Source of the DNA: Gracilaria gracilis
Lineage: Eukaryota > Rhodophyta > Florideophyceae > Gracilariales > Gracilariaceae
Length of the DNA stretch: 64,000 nucleotides
Direction: 5' to 3'
Assembly (NCBI GenBank): GCA_030374805.1
Contig: JARGSG010000013.1
Coordinates: 868,001-932,000 of the forward strand
Numbering within the stretch: the stretch's first letter is position 1; each line of letters opens with the position of its first letter. The notes below the pieces were generated by a model. The model was given only the letters and a program-made list of their open reading frames with translations, searched no databases and was not told where the DNA came from. Both the position numbers and the translations under genes were made by a program. Of the stretch, positions 39,881 to 48,535 are shown one piece after another.

Positions 39881-41554
39881 ATGTCGTCCCGCCTGTCGCT
39901 GCACGACTGCACCATCTCCATCCGCATCCCCACGCCGCCGACGCCGCTGCCAGACTCGCCTGAGCAGATCGCGCTGCAGTCGCTGTCCTCCAAGCGCGAC
40001 CAAACCGAGGCGTACATCGGCGAGACCATCTTCCTGCTGCTAACACTCGCGCCCAAGGAAGCCACCGCGTCCTCCGAGTCGCTCCGCCGCACCATCGACA
40101 CATGTGATGACCCGTACGTCTACATCGGCTCGCTGCCGCATGCCGCTAGCAACGAAAAGCCGTCGTGCCGCCTGCCCGTCATGCGCGAGACGGCGTGGTT
40201 GCCGTCCAAACAGGATGGCTCGCCCGTCGTGTGCAAGGGCCTTTGGGTGCTTGTTCGCTCGCCGCCGCAGACGTCCGAACTCTCGCGCGCGCTAGCGATG
40301 GCTGGGCGGCAGAATATCGTGCTGTCGTTGCGCGAGATGACCGTGCCGAATATGCGAAACTCCAGCGTGTGGGCTACGATCGATCGCGCCAGCAGGCTGT
40401 TTGGCAAGACGGTGGCGTTGTATGCCACCAGACATATCTTACTGTCCATGCCTATTGAGATTACCTGCCAGTGTCTCACCGTGTCTGGCAGTCTTGACAA
40501 GGCGTTGGTCAGCGTCACCGCGCGCAACTCTACCAGTGACGCGTTCATTGCCGTTGTGCCGCCGTACATTAATGTGTCGTCGTCTCGCGTTGTGCAGGAG
40601 GGCGCCGATGTCAACTCGCATGGACGGTCAGCCGCGCTAGACGGCCAGTACGAATTCGTGCTGATGACCGACGAAGAGAGCGATGATGACAGCACGTTGT
40701 CCAGCATGCAAGCAGAGCAGGATCTACTACTTTCAAAGCAAGCAAGTGATTCGAGTTGCGAGGACTACGGGTTGTTTATACCCTCGTTCAATCATCTCAT
40801 TCGCCACGCTGCCCGTCTCGGTCCGCGCGAGGTGTACAACTTTGTGTACCGAATCGTCGAGAAGGGCGCTGCGGAGAGTTCGCAATCAGACCCGCAAGAT
40901 CGGGACAACAAGCTCTTGCGACCGACACCAAAACCGCCGCGACTAACAATGAATCAGTGTATACAGACCAGCGTTGCGGTTGCATGGAATTGCTCGCCAG
41001 AGCAGGAGGAGAATCTTGTCGTGTATGCAAATGAGACCGTCTCAAGACAAATGTCGGCAGGTGGCGTTCTGGCTGCTGGGAAGCGAAGCACCGTTGCGGT
41101 GCATATCACCAGCATTAACTGGCGGCCGTCGGCGCTCCTCAAGTCGATCGTGGTATCTTTCAGTGGCCCCGAAAGGGTGGTCGTGGGCAGTCGGATAAAC
41201 GTGTCTATCAGCGTTTTGAACCAGACGGATCGTCACTTGCACAATGCGAAAGTGAAGGTGCAACAAGATGGAGAGAGGTACGAGCTGCTGGCGCTGCGGA
41301 CTGTTGTGGTTGTGGGCGATATCATGGCCGGCTGTGAGACCAGTCTGCAGGTGCCCTGTATTGCGTTGAACTCGGGCACGTTGAGCTTTGGAAAGGTGTG
41401 CGTTGTGGACGAGCGCGGGCTGGTGTGGACATCAGAGAGCGTGTTTCGCACTGTAGTCGAGAGCGAGGAGGTTCCGAGATTGGGGGTGGACGACAAGACG
41501 ACGGAAACGGCAAGCAGTATACCGGCAAGTGCAACCGTTTCAGTCGGGGACTGA
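39881..41554 (+). CDS. TRAPPC14/TRIPP-like trafficking protein
   Basis: A 557-residue intron-free protein. The N-terminal region contains AYIGETIFLLLTLAPK, resembling the YLGET...LLLVL stretch near the start of human TRAPPC14 (C7orf43) and its plant counterpart TRIPP. The middle and end have beta-rich, immunoglobulin-like segments (VVSFSGPERVVVGSRINVSI; VGDIMAGCETSLQVPCIAL), as in that family and in TRAPPC13. Those proteins are TRAPP II-associated and act in Golgi/endosome traffic. The assignment rests on remembered similarity of short stretches, so another beta-sandwich trafficking adaptor is possible. No signal peptide or membrane segment. Shares a 210 bp divergent promoter with SNRPF. Confidence 0.45.
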   Translation: MSSRLSLHDCTISIRIPTPPTPLPDSPEQIALQSLSSKRDQTEAYIGETIFLLLTLAPKEATASSESLRRTIDTCDDPYVYIGSLPHAASNEKPSCRLPVMRETAWLPSKQDGSPVVCKGLWVLVRSPPQTSELSRALAMAGRQNIVLSLREMTVPNMRNSSVWATIDRASRLFGKTVALYATRHILLSMPIEITCQCLTVSGSLDKALVSVTARNSTSDAFIAVVPPYINVSSSRVVQEGADVNSHGRSAALDGQYEFVLMTDEESDDDSTLSSMQAEQDLLLSKQASDSSCEDYGLFIPSFNHLIRHAARLGPREVYNFVYRIVEKGAAESSQSDPQDRDNKLLRPTPKPPRLTMNQCIQTSVAVAWNCSPEQEENLVVYANETVSRQMSAGGVLAAGKRSTVAVHITSINWRPSALLKSIVVSFSGPERVVVGSRINVSISVLNQTDRHLHNAKVKVQQDGERYELLALRTVVVVGDIMAGCETSLQVPCIALNSGTLSFGKVCVVDERGLVWTSESVFRTVVESEEVPRLGVDDKTTETASSIPASATVSVGD

Positions 41555-42023
41555 CTTGTAGAACCGACCCAGAACTAACTTGCTTATGTAAATGTGAATA
41601 GATGGCGCTGGCCCTCTTTACCGTTGTGCAGTAACTGTTTGCTTGGTCATGGTTGTTGCTCAACCCACCCCACCCCAGTCATAGTCGTAAACAAAGACTT
41701 TTTGAAGAGATGTTACATATATAAAGAGAAACTTTTAAAAGCACTCTCTTTAGGCAGAGTCTCAGTACCAACCAAATCACTCTTCTTACAAAGAAGAAGA
41801 AGAAGAAATGGTTTTGCCTGCTGGGTCCCAAGACACTGTTAAACTGTTCTAACGCGGAACAGCAACATTTTCTTATGAGCCTGATAGACTCTTCCTGCTG
41901 TTGTTGCTTATTGCCACCAATAGGTTTGCTGAAGGTTTACATCAAGCTAGAAATTGGAGGTTGATGTGCTCAATAGAGAAGAAGAATTTGCTGAAGACCT
42001 TGCGTTCTTCCCTCATGGGGAAA
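41555..42023. other. Intergenic
   Basis: No gene seen. A GAA/AAG purine run lies near 41798-41813. Confidence 0.5.
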
Positions 42024-42236
42024 TCAAGCTGCGTTTACTAGTTTGAAGTGGAGCGTTGTGTAGAGAAAGTGCTGTCGCAAAAGGACGAGCGCGCCCGCCG
42101 TGTCCATGTAGATGAAGTGGCTGGGGACGTGCATCGAGCTGGAGAAGCAACGGCGCCGTTTGATTCGCATGCTCCAACATGGGCGCACGCATGCAGTTGG
42201 AGGGAGTGGGCTCCGGGTTGACAAACTGGCCTGAAA
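42024..42236 (-). CDS. Terminal exon of an unidentified spliced gene
   Basis: A textbook intron end lies on the minus strand just upstream: branch site TACTAAC (~42253-42259), a pyrimidine tract, then TTTCAG|GCCAG. The exon below it is open in two frames. One ends in MHVPSHFIYMDTAGALVLL plus about 17 residues; the other starts QFVNPEPTPSNCMRAPMLEH. I cannot tell which is used, nor find the first exon, which should lie near 42280-42640 towards UFBP1. No family is recognised. Confidence 0.4.
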   Translation of the reverse strand, partial: FQASLSTRSPLPPTACVRPCWSMRIKRRRCFSSSMHVPSHFIYMDTAGALVLLRQHFLYTTLHFKLVNAA

Positions 42237-42642
42237 GAAAGCAAAACTGGGTTAGTAGTTTACACGTTTACACTAAAAACGGCGCGCGTTGATCGATTTC
42301 AAAGTCGTTTACGAGCGAGCCGAGCACTTCAAGCCGGTGCGATCATGAACAACTCGCTTGCAAACCACTCCGTCCTCAGACTGACACACAAACCGTCTGT
42401 CCTACCACTGCCACCGAGAGAGAGAGGCTGCGTCTCAACTCCAACAAGCGTCTTGAAACGGTCAACAACAGAACAGCCGCCCACCCCACCGCGCTGCCAA
42501 TCGGAAACACAAGAGCGCGAGAAGAGCAACGATCAACGAAGCGCCTCCCGCCGACGGGCAAGCGTTCCAGCCGAAACGCGCCACCGAAGAAGCTCCCGCG
42601 CAGATCGGCGGCGCGCACCGCCAACATCCACCCAACCCAAGC

Positions 42643-43533
42643 ATGGCGCTGACGCTGCTCGAAGTGCTGCCGCTGCTGGCCGTGTTGGCGTGCCTGCTCG
42701 CGCTGGTGGCGCTACTGCAGCGCGTGCGAAGCGCGCCGCCGGAGCCGGAGCCGGCGCCGGAGCCGGCGGTGGCGGCGCGCGAGCCGGTGCGGGCGGGCGG
42801 CGGCGGTGGCAGCAGCGACGGCGCGCGCGTGCGGCGACGGCGCGGCGGGCTGGCGCGCATGCGGCGCGCCATGCAGCGCGCGGCGGACGGCGGCGGCGGC
42901 GGCGGCGAAGAGGTGAGCGGCGACAACGGCGACGAGGCGGGCGCAGCGCGCAAGCGCGGCGGCAAGAAGAAGGAGGCCAAGCGCGAGGCGAAGCGCGAGG
43001 CGCAGCAAGCACGCCAAGCAGCGCTGGAGCGCGCGCGCGAGCGCGAGGCGCAGCAGGAGGAGCAGCGGCGCGAGCAAGAAGCGCTGCAAGAAGAGGCGCT
43101 TGGCGAGCAAGAGGCGGCGCAACGCCAGGCGGCAGAGCAGCGCGAGAAGCGCGAACAGCAGGAGTACGAGAGCTGGCGCGCGCTGATTTCAGTGGCGGAC
43201 TCGGGCGAGGCGGCGGCGGCGGCGGCGACGGAGGCCGAGAGCGCGCAGCTGCTGCAGGAGTTTTGCGACGCGGTGCGCGCGCGCAAGGTGGTGGTGCTGG
43301 AGGAGGTTGCGGCGGAGTTTGAGCTGCGGACGGAGGACGTGATTGACCGGCTGACGCGGCTGGAGCAGGCGGGCGAGCTGAGCGGGTTCTTTGACGACCG
43401 CGGCAAGTTTGTGTACGTGTCGGGCGAGGAGATGGAGCTGGTGGCGCGCTTTATTGAAGGCAGGGGACGTATCAGTATCGAGGAGCTGGCGAGGGAGAGC
43501 AGTCGGCTGCTGGGGCTGGACGCGGCGTCCTAA
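42643..43533 (+). CDS. DDRGK1: DDRGK domain protein, UFMylation cofactor UFBP1
   Basis: A 296-residue ER-membrane protein. The N-terminal anchor (LLEVLPLLAVLACLLALVALL) is followed by a disordered Gly/Arg region, a long Lys/Glu/Arg/Gln coiled coil (~110-190) and a C-terminal winged-helix region with the name-giving DDRGKFVYV (~250). UFBP1 recruits the UFM1 ligase UFL1 to the ER and is part of the ligase that UFMylates ribosomes. Domain order and length match animal and plant orthologues. The start at 42643 directly precedes the anchor. No intron. It indicates that this alga has the UFM1 pathway. Confidence 0.9.
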   Translation: MALTLLEVLPLLAVLACLLALVALLQRVRSAPPEPEPAPEPAVAAREPVRAGGGGGSSDGARVRRRRGGLARMRRAMQRAADGGGGGGEEVSGDNGDEAGAARKRGGKKKEAKREAKREAQQARQAALERAREREAQQEEQRREQEALQEEALGEQEAAQRQAAEQREKREQQEYESWRALISVADSGEAAAAAATEAESAQLLQEFCDAVRARKVVVLEEVAAEFELRTEDVIDRLTRLEQAGELSGFFDDRGKFVYVSGEEMELVARFIEGRGRISIEELARESSRLLGLDAAS

Positions 43534-43943
43534 GCGATGCGCGTGTTACAAATTACAGGGCGGCGCGCGCGCGGCAGCGCGTGCGTGCGTGCGTGCGTGT
43601 GGGTGTGTTGTATATGTTTGCGGGCGGTGAAGGTGGCGGTGGTAGTGATGGTGATGGTGTTGGTGTTGGTGGTGGTGGGCGTGCTGGTGTACCAAGGCAT
43701 GCGCCGCGACGGCAGTGTACGCACTCGGGCGGGCGGTCGCACGGGCGCCGGCAGCCAAGCCAGCAGCGGCAAGCGCGCAATGAGAGCGTCCACCCCCCAC
43801 GCACGCGCACAACACTCGCAGCAAGCAAAAAAAAAGATTACGCAAGGCGGTTGCAACAACAAGCGCGACACAGCGGCGCGCGCGCGCCACCAACGGGCGG
43901 CGGGCAAAGAGCGCAGCGTAGCGGTAGCGCAGCAGCTGCGCGC
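43534..43943. other. Intergenic with GTG/GCGT microsatellites
   Basis: GTGCGT repeats (about 43582-43610) and GTGATG/GTTGGT runs (about 43640-43690) lie between two convergent genes. No gene seen. Confidence 0.6.
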
Positions 43944-44425
43944 TCACACGGTGCCGGCGAGCGCGCGCGGCTTTGGCCGCACAAAGGTGGGCAGCGGCAG
44001 GCGCGCCGGCGGCGGGCTGGCCACCTCGAAGCTCAGCCCGGCGAACTTTTGCGCGGCGGCGGCAGCCGCGGCCGCGCTCGTGCTGGCGCGCTCGTGCACG
44101 GGCGGCGCCGGCGGCGCGCGCGGCGACACGCGAGGCGGCGGCGGCGGCGACGGCGACGGCGGCGGCGGCGGCGGCGCGGCGAGCGCGGCGGCGGCGCGCT
44201 GGCGCGCGCGGCGGATGTTGGCCGGCGTGAGCAGGCGCGACGACGGCGCCAGGACGCGGCGGGCGACCGGCGTGGAGCACGGCGTGACGACGGAGGTGGA
44301 GGGCGAGGCGGCGGCGGCGGCGTCCACAAAGTAGCCCGACTTGTCCCAGCGGCGCAGCGCGAAGCGCGGCGACGCGGGCGGCGCCACCAGCGGCGGCGCG
44401 GCGGGACGCGGACGCGGCGCTATGC
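43944..44425 (-). CDS. Pro/Ala-rich protein, start missing
   Basis: An open frame of about 155 residues. Conserved-looking pieces (ASPRFALRRWDKSGYFVDAA; CSTPVARRVLAPSSRLLTPANIRRARQ; QKFAGLSFEVASPP) are set in Ala/Pro linkers, which supports it as a real host gene, but no family is recognised. No ATG is available. The frame runs up to about 44425, where bacterial-looking sequence starts, so the N-terminus is probably cut at a junction. Confidence 0.45.
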
Positions 44426-44600
44426 GCTTCACATCAAGGTATCGGCGAAATCAGTTCCGATCCAAAATTCTCTGGCGCAGTCTCGATCACTTGCGCGCCC
44501 ATCCGGGCCAGTTTCAGGAAAACCAGTTCGGCGTTCTGCCAGCAAGCTGTCAGCGATGACGGCGCGGGACGACATCCATCCGCGCTGCGCGGCTCGGTTG
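44425..44600 (-). pseudogene. Bacterial-like scrap, C-terminal end of a DUF58-type protein
   Basis: The minus strand encodes NAELVFLKLARMGAQVIETA then PENFGSELIS and, after a one-base shift at about 44450, RYLDVKRIA. This resembles the end of bacterial DUF58 (MoxR-associated) proteins, which close with a LARxGAxVI...INxYLxVKRR-like helix. The base composition differs from both flanks. It would be a second piece of bacterial DNA close to the larger island at 45755, and the match is by memory of the family, not a search. Confidence 0.35.
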
Positions 44601-44639
44601 GTGGCGTGTAGCGAACAAGCTCGCGGCGTGCACGACGGG

Positions 44640-44825
44640 ATGGGCGGGGGGCGCGGGACGGGGGACGGGGGGACGGGGGACGGGGGACGGGGGGGAAGGG
44701 GGACGAGGGACGGGGGAGAAGGGGGACGAGGGACGGGGGGGGGACGGAGACGGACGACGGAGACGGAGACGGAGACGGAGACGGACGACGGAGACGGAGA
44801 CGGACGACGGAGACGGAGAATGTGA
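44640..44825. repeat. GGGGAC and GGAGAC purine microsatellites
   Basis: Runs of GGGGAC(G) (about 44650-44750) pass into GGAGAC units (about 44750-44820). Strongly purine-biased plus strand, prone to slippage and to assembly breaks. Confidence 0.95.
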
Positions 44826-44839
44826 GATGTGCAGACGGA

Positions 44840-45496
44840 GATGGTACGTACGGCAGGACGTGCTGCACACCTGCGCGCGACACGATCTTCAACCCGCTGA
44901 TCGAGCAGTGCGACAGTTCCGTGGGGCACGCGCAACTGTGACGCGCCAGTGGCACACTGCGTCTCGGACGCGTGCGGCAGAACGGCGCGCACCTGCCCCG
45001 GCAACCGAGCGATGTGACCATGAGCGGCTCGCCTGACACCGGCTGCGTGCTACGGCTGCGTCGCCAAACGCTTGGGGTACGTGCCGTTGCCGACGGGCGA
45101 GCTGAACGGAGACGATTGGGCTGCGACGATGTGCGCGCGCCACACGGCATGTGCGGGCGGGAGTTGCTGTGCGCGACCTGTACAGCTGCAGATGCACGCT
45201 TCGCACGCTGCCACACGTGGCGCAGGCCGTGTGGCGAGACGTCCGCGACTGCTCGACCGCGCGACTACTCGACTCTGCCGTTCGCGCTGACCATCGACAT
45301 CGAGCGTGCCGTCGAGTGTCGCAAAGGGAGGGCTGCGTCACGCCGCTTCCGACGATCGTCGTCGACGCTGCAGGCCGATGGCTCCGAGGGTGGCGTTGCA
45401 TGCGCTTCTTCGAGCGACGGCAGCGCAGGTGTGGCGCGCATTGCCGACGGCACGCTGTGGATGGTCTCCGGTGACCGGCCGCAGCTCATTACATAA
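44840..45496 (+). pseudogene. Possible cysteine-rich protein gene, frame disturbed
   Basis: Cysteine-rich, protein-like stretches succeed one another in different plus frames: RTCCTPARDTIFNPLIEQCD, then NCDAPVAHCVSDACGRTART, GYVPLPTGELNGDDWAATMC, and finally a stretch ending ARIADGTLWMVSGDRPQLIT with a stop at 45496. This looks like one extracellular host gene with several frame changes, by decay or sequencing error. No family is recognised. Confidence 0.3.
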
Positions 45497-45758
45497 CGTC
45501 TGGCCAGCATCAGCATGCGTCATCGCCGGGACCATCGATGCGAGCGCGAGCGGCCCCTACGCCAGGCGTCGGCGGCGCACCAGGTACCGCGCACAGGCCC
45601 GGCACTGCGCAATGGCCAAACAGCTCGTCGCGTCTGCCTCTTGGCGCCGAGGCGCGCGCCCCGCTGCCGCCGCTGGGCAACGGAGGCAGTGGCGGCGCGG
45701 GCGCGAAAGCGCGCAAACAGGCGCGTCGGGTCGTCGTTGGGGCGGGTGCGCGCCAAAA

Positions 45759-46937
45759 TCAGTTCACGGGCACGCGCTGGCCAAACTCTCGCGCTGTTTG
45801 GCCGGCCCGGTTGTAGATGAATGTGGCGTCTTCAAAGAAGGTGAAGGGCAGGGTCAGGCCCATTTCCTCAACCTTCATGAAGTTGATCGCGATATCGGGG
45901 GGCGAAACTTGTCCGACCGGCAGCGCGCCGACGTCAGCCGAGCCATCCAGCACACTGATCGCATAAAGCGCCGCCAGATGTACGGCGGAGGATTGGTTGA
46001 CGCCGATGGACAGCACTGCGCTGTCCGGGCCGGAGCGCACCACATCGGGCAGGGCGGCCAGCACCGGGATGCCGCCCGACAATTCATTGATCAGGCCGAT
46101 ATTGGCGTAAACGCTGGTTGAGCCGCTGATCCAGAAAATGCTCTTGCGCCCTTCCGGATCCGCCTTTTTCAACGCGGCGACGGCGCCGGGCATACGCTGG
46201 CGTAGGTCGACGGCGGCGCTGCCTGCATCCTCGACGACAACTTCGCCGACGGTCAGGTTTTGCGACGGATCGGCGGCGAAGTCTTTCAACGGGTTCACTT
46301 GTGTCTGCACCGCGGACTTGTTCTTTCGGGCGTAGAGGATGGTGATGTTCTCAAGGTCGGCGAACACCTGGCGGAGCTTCGAGATCAGCGTCTCAACCCG
46401 CACATTGATCGACGTATATGCGATGTTGTGCCCGGACCCGCCATCATAGGCGTCGATCTGGCCCATCAGAACCGGGTCTTTCGAAGCAGATGTCACGACG
46501 GGAATTTTCCCGCGGCGATAGGCCTCATGCACAAAGATCGTCGCGTCCGAGCCGACTGTCAGGATCAGATCAGCGCCTTCCGCCTCAGCCCAGTCGAGCG
46601 CTTCCTGCCCGACCACTTTGTCATTGTTGAAATACCAGATGGAAAACCGCGCAGCCCTGCGCCGTTCGCGGAACGTCGCAAGGATTGAGCCGACCGAAAC
46701 CGAATAGGCGGTGATCGACTTTTTCGGGATCATCAGGATGACATGATCCCAGTTATCAGGCGCCGTATCCGACCATTTCGGCGTCAGCTCATGCCGGGCC
46801 GGATCGCCTGCGTCCTTGTCGATGTCATAGCCGTCAGAGGTTCGGTCATAGACCAGCCAGTCGATATTCGGACGCTCAACCTGCGCTTGCGCGATAGAGG
46901 CGAGGACGATCAGGAAGGCGGCCAGTAAATATCGCAT
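45759..46937 (-). CDS. Bacterial ABC transporter substrate-binding protein (ABC_sub_bind type)
   Basis: A 392-residue periplasmic binding protein with signal peptide MRYLLAAFLIVLASIAQAQ. It shows a two-lobed periplasmic-binding fold: GADLILTVGSDATIFVHEAY, VVTSASKDPVLMGQIDA, a middle LENITILYARKNKSAV and a second lobe with IFWISGSTSVYANIGLINEL and GVNQSSAVHLAALYA. It resembles the ABC substrate-binding family PF04392, whose members feed amino acid or unknown small-molecule importers. A Shine-Dalgarno-like AAGGAGAT precedes the ATG. It lies 10 bp downstream of the dioxygenase gene, probably in one operon. In the alga it would have no obvious way to function. Confidence 0.75.
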   Translation of the reverse strand: MRYLLAAFLIVLASIAQAQVERPNIDWLVYDRTSDGYDIDKDAGDPARHELTPKWSDTAPDNWDHVILMIPKKSITAYSVSVGSILATFRERRRAARFSIWYFNNDKVVGQEALDWAEAEGADLILTVGSDATIFVHEAYRRGKIPVVTSASKDPVLMGQIDAYDGGSGHNIAYTSINVRVETLISKLRQVFADLENITILYARKNKSAVQTQVNPLKDFAADPSQNLTVGEVVVEDAGSAAVDLRQRMPGAVAALKKADPEGRKSIFWISGSTSVYANIGLINELSGGIPVLAALPDVVRSGPDSAVLSIGVNQSSAVHLAALYAISVLDGSADVGALPVGQVSPPDIAINFMKVEEMGLTLPFTFFEDATFIYNRAGQTAREFGQRVPVN

Positions 46938-46947
46938 CGAAATCTCC

Positions 46948-47862
46948 TTAGACCGGCGCCTCGCCCTTGATCGTCAGGCGATGCATCACCCGATCATGGG
47001 CGGGGTCGGTATAGGTTGCGCTGTGCATCGTGCTGGCGTTGTCCCAGATCACGATATCGCCGCTGCGCCACTTGTACCGCAGTATAGCGTCTTCCGGCGT
47101 CGCGTGAACAGCAAGTTGGCGAAGAAGGGCGCGGCCCGCCTCTTCCTCCATACCTTCAACGCCAACCGTCATTTCTTCGTTAAGATAAAGCGCTTTATCG
47201 CCGGTTACGGGATGGGTGCGAACGATGGGATGGGCAACTTCGGGCACCGCCCCCGACGCTTTGGCGGAGGCGCTTTTCGCTTGCGCCGCCTCTTCCTCGG
47301 CCCGCTTACGTTTCAGGTGGGCGATCTTCTCTGCCGTTTCTGCGTCCACCTCGCGCTCAGCAGTGAAGGCGAATTCCTTCTTCTGGTATTGATGAACGGC
47401 TTTAAGCCCTTGAAGTTGCGTTTTCATCGCCTCTGGCAACCGTCGATACGCCGCCGCCATATCAACAAACAACGTATCGCCGCCTTCCTCAGGGCACGTC
47501 ACACCGTGGAGGAGCGTCGCTGAGCAGGGCCTATCCTGAAATGTATGATCCGAGTGCCAGTGAAACCCCGCGCCATCCCGCCCGATCGGCGCGCCATCCC
47601 TGCGGACATTCGACAGGACATAGATCTCGGGATGCGTCTCAAGCGAATAGGCGGACAGAAAAAACGGCTCTAATTCGCCGAAGGCGCGCGCAACAGACAG
47701 AAAGTCGTCAGGTGAGGCGTTTTGCGTTGGGATCGACAGAACCTTGTGCTCCGCCAGCCCGGTTTTCAACGCCGCTGCGTCTGCCGCCGTTATCTCGTCC
47801 GGGCGCACCCCTTCCACAGTCGCGCCGAACAGTGGCGAAAGAGGGGTGAAGGTTAGCGCCAT
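46948..47862 (-). CDS. Bacterial TauD/TfdA-family Fe(II)/2-oxoglutarate dioxygenase
   Basis: A 304-residue non-haem iron oxygenase that hydroxylates small acids using 2-oxoglutarate and O2. The start at 47862 (MALTFTPLSPLFGATVEGV) matches the family N-terminus; the frame is open further upstream. The iron ligands are the HxD pair in FHWHSDHTFQ and the distal His in ASTMHSATYT, and the 2-oxoglutarate Arg is in RVMHRLTIKG. A charged helical insert rich in Lys/Ala/Glu (~185-215) precedes the VRTHPVTGDKALYLNE block. The substrate cannot be told; neighbours suggest uptake and oxidation of an organic acid or sulfonate. It precedes the binding-protein gene in the same direction. Confidence 0.85.
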   Translation of the reverse strand: MALTFTPLSPLFGATVEGVRPDEITAADAAALKTGLAEHKVLSIPTQNASPDDFLSVARAFGELEPFFLSAYSLETHPEIYVLSNVRRDGAPIGRDGAGFHWHSDHTFQDRPCSATLLHGVTCPEEGGDTLFVDMAAAYRRLPEAMKTQLQGLKAVHQYQKKEFAFTAEREVDAETAEKIAHLKRKRAEEEAAQAKSASAKASGAVPEVAHPIVRTHPVTGDKALYLNEEMTVGVEGMEEEAGRALLRQLAVHATPEDAILRYKWRSGDIVIWDNASTMHSATYTDPAHDRVMHRLTIKGEAPV

Positions 47863-47966
47863 GGCGAATGCTCCCATCGCCGGGAGGGGGACTCCGGGCT
47901 TGTCCAAGATTGTGGCGGTTCGGCGGGCGTTGTGCAATGATAGGTTGAGGCATAAGTGGAGCAGTG

Positions 47967-48535
47967 ATGACCGGATCGGAAACCAGGGCGCGAACACTCC
48001 TCGCCGCCCTGCTGTTGGGTCTGGCGTTGGCTGCCGCCGGCGTGGCGCTCTGGTCACTCAGCGCGCTGCAAACCCGCCTGCAAGAAGATCGCCTGACGGC
48101 GCAAGCGATAGCGCTCGCGGAAACGCTTGCACTTCAGGTGGATACGGGCGTGCCTTTAAGTGATGCGACAGGTTTCTCCGGCGGCGCGCGAACATTGCTG
48201 ACCTCTGACTCGGCGCTGTCCCGTGTGGCGCTGCTGGATGCGGAGGGTGAGCTGGTCGCATCGGCGGGCGCCGATCAACCCTGTACGATGCGCTGTCTCG
48301 ATGTCGACGTCAGATCCCGCAACCCCCAGGTCGGCGCCATCAGCGAGATCGGCGATCTGCGCCTGACATTGGCGCCGCCGGCGGCGTTTCGTTTGTCCGG
48401 CGTTGACCCGCTGGCGCTGGCGGCTATCGCGGCTTTGGCGCTGATCGGCGTGATTTACTTCGTCTCCATCGCCGATGTCAGCGCCCTCAGCGGCATGACG
48501 GGCGCCCGCCTTTGGATCACCTGCGCGCTGGCGCC
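47967..48535 (+). CDS. Bacterial membrane sensor protein, truncated at the junction
   Basis: It begins MTGSETRARTLLAALLLGLA, has a first membrane segment (~10-32), a periplasmic region of about 115 residues with SRVALLDAEGELVASAG (sensor-like beta strands) and a second membrane segment (LALAAIAALALIGVIYFVSI). This is the front end of a sensor kinase or cyclase. At about 48530 the sequence becomes Ala/Pro-rich and is no longer bacterial in character, so the cytoplasmic signalling domain is missing. Divergent from the dioxygenase, with 104 bp between starts. Confidence 0.6.

Larger units (their letters stand above)
45755..48535. other. Alphaproteobacterial DNA segment
   Basis: About 2.8 kb with three bacterial genes in bacterial layout: short spacings, a bacterial Sec signal peptide, a purine-rich AAGGAGAT sequence on the minus strand just before the ATG at 46937 (a Shine-Dalgarno site), and no introns. 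The left edge falls directly at the stop of the substrate-binding protein (45759). The right edge falls inside the sensor gene, where the frame passes without break into a Pro/Ala-rich host sequence near 48535. Both edges are abrupt and lie in GC-rich DNA with GCGC-type microhomology. Confidence 0.8.

Noticed and set aside
42345-43406. Long overlapping frames on both strands around UFBP1
   Set aside because: The DDRGK frame has the anchor, coiled coil and signature motif; the others are compositional.
43581-44825. 414-residue plus-strand frame rich in Arg/Gly/Asp
   Set aside because: It is composed of microsatellites and the antisense of the Pro/Ala-rich minus frame.
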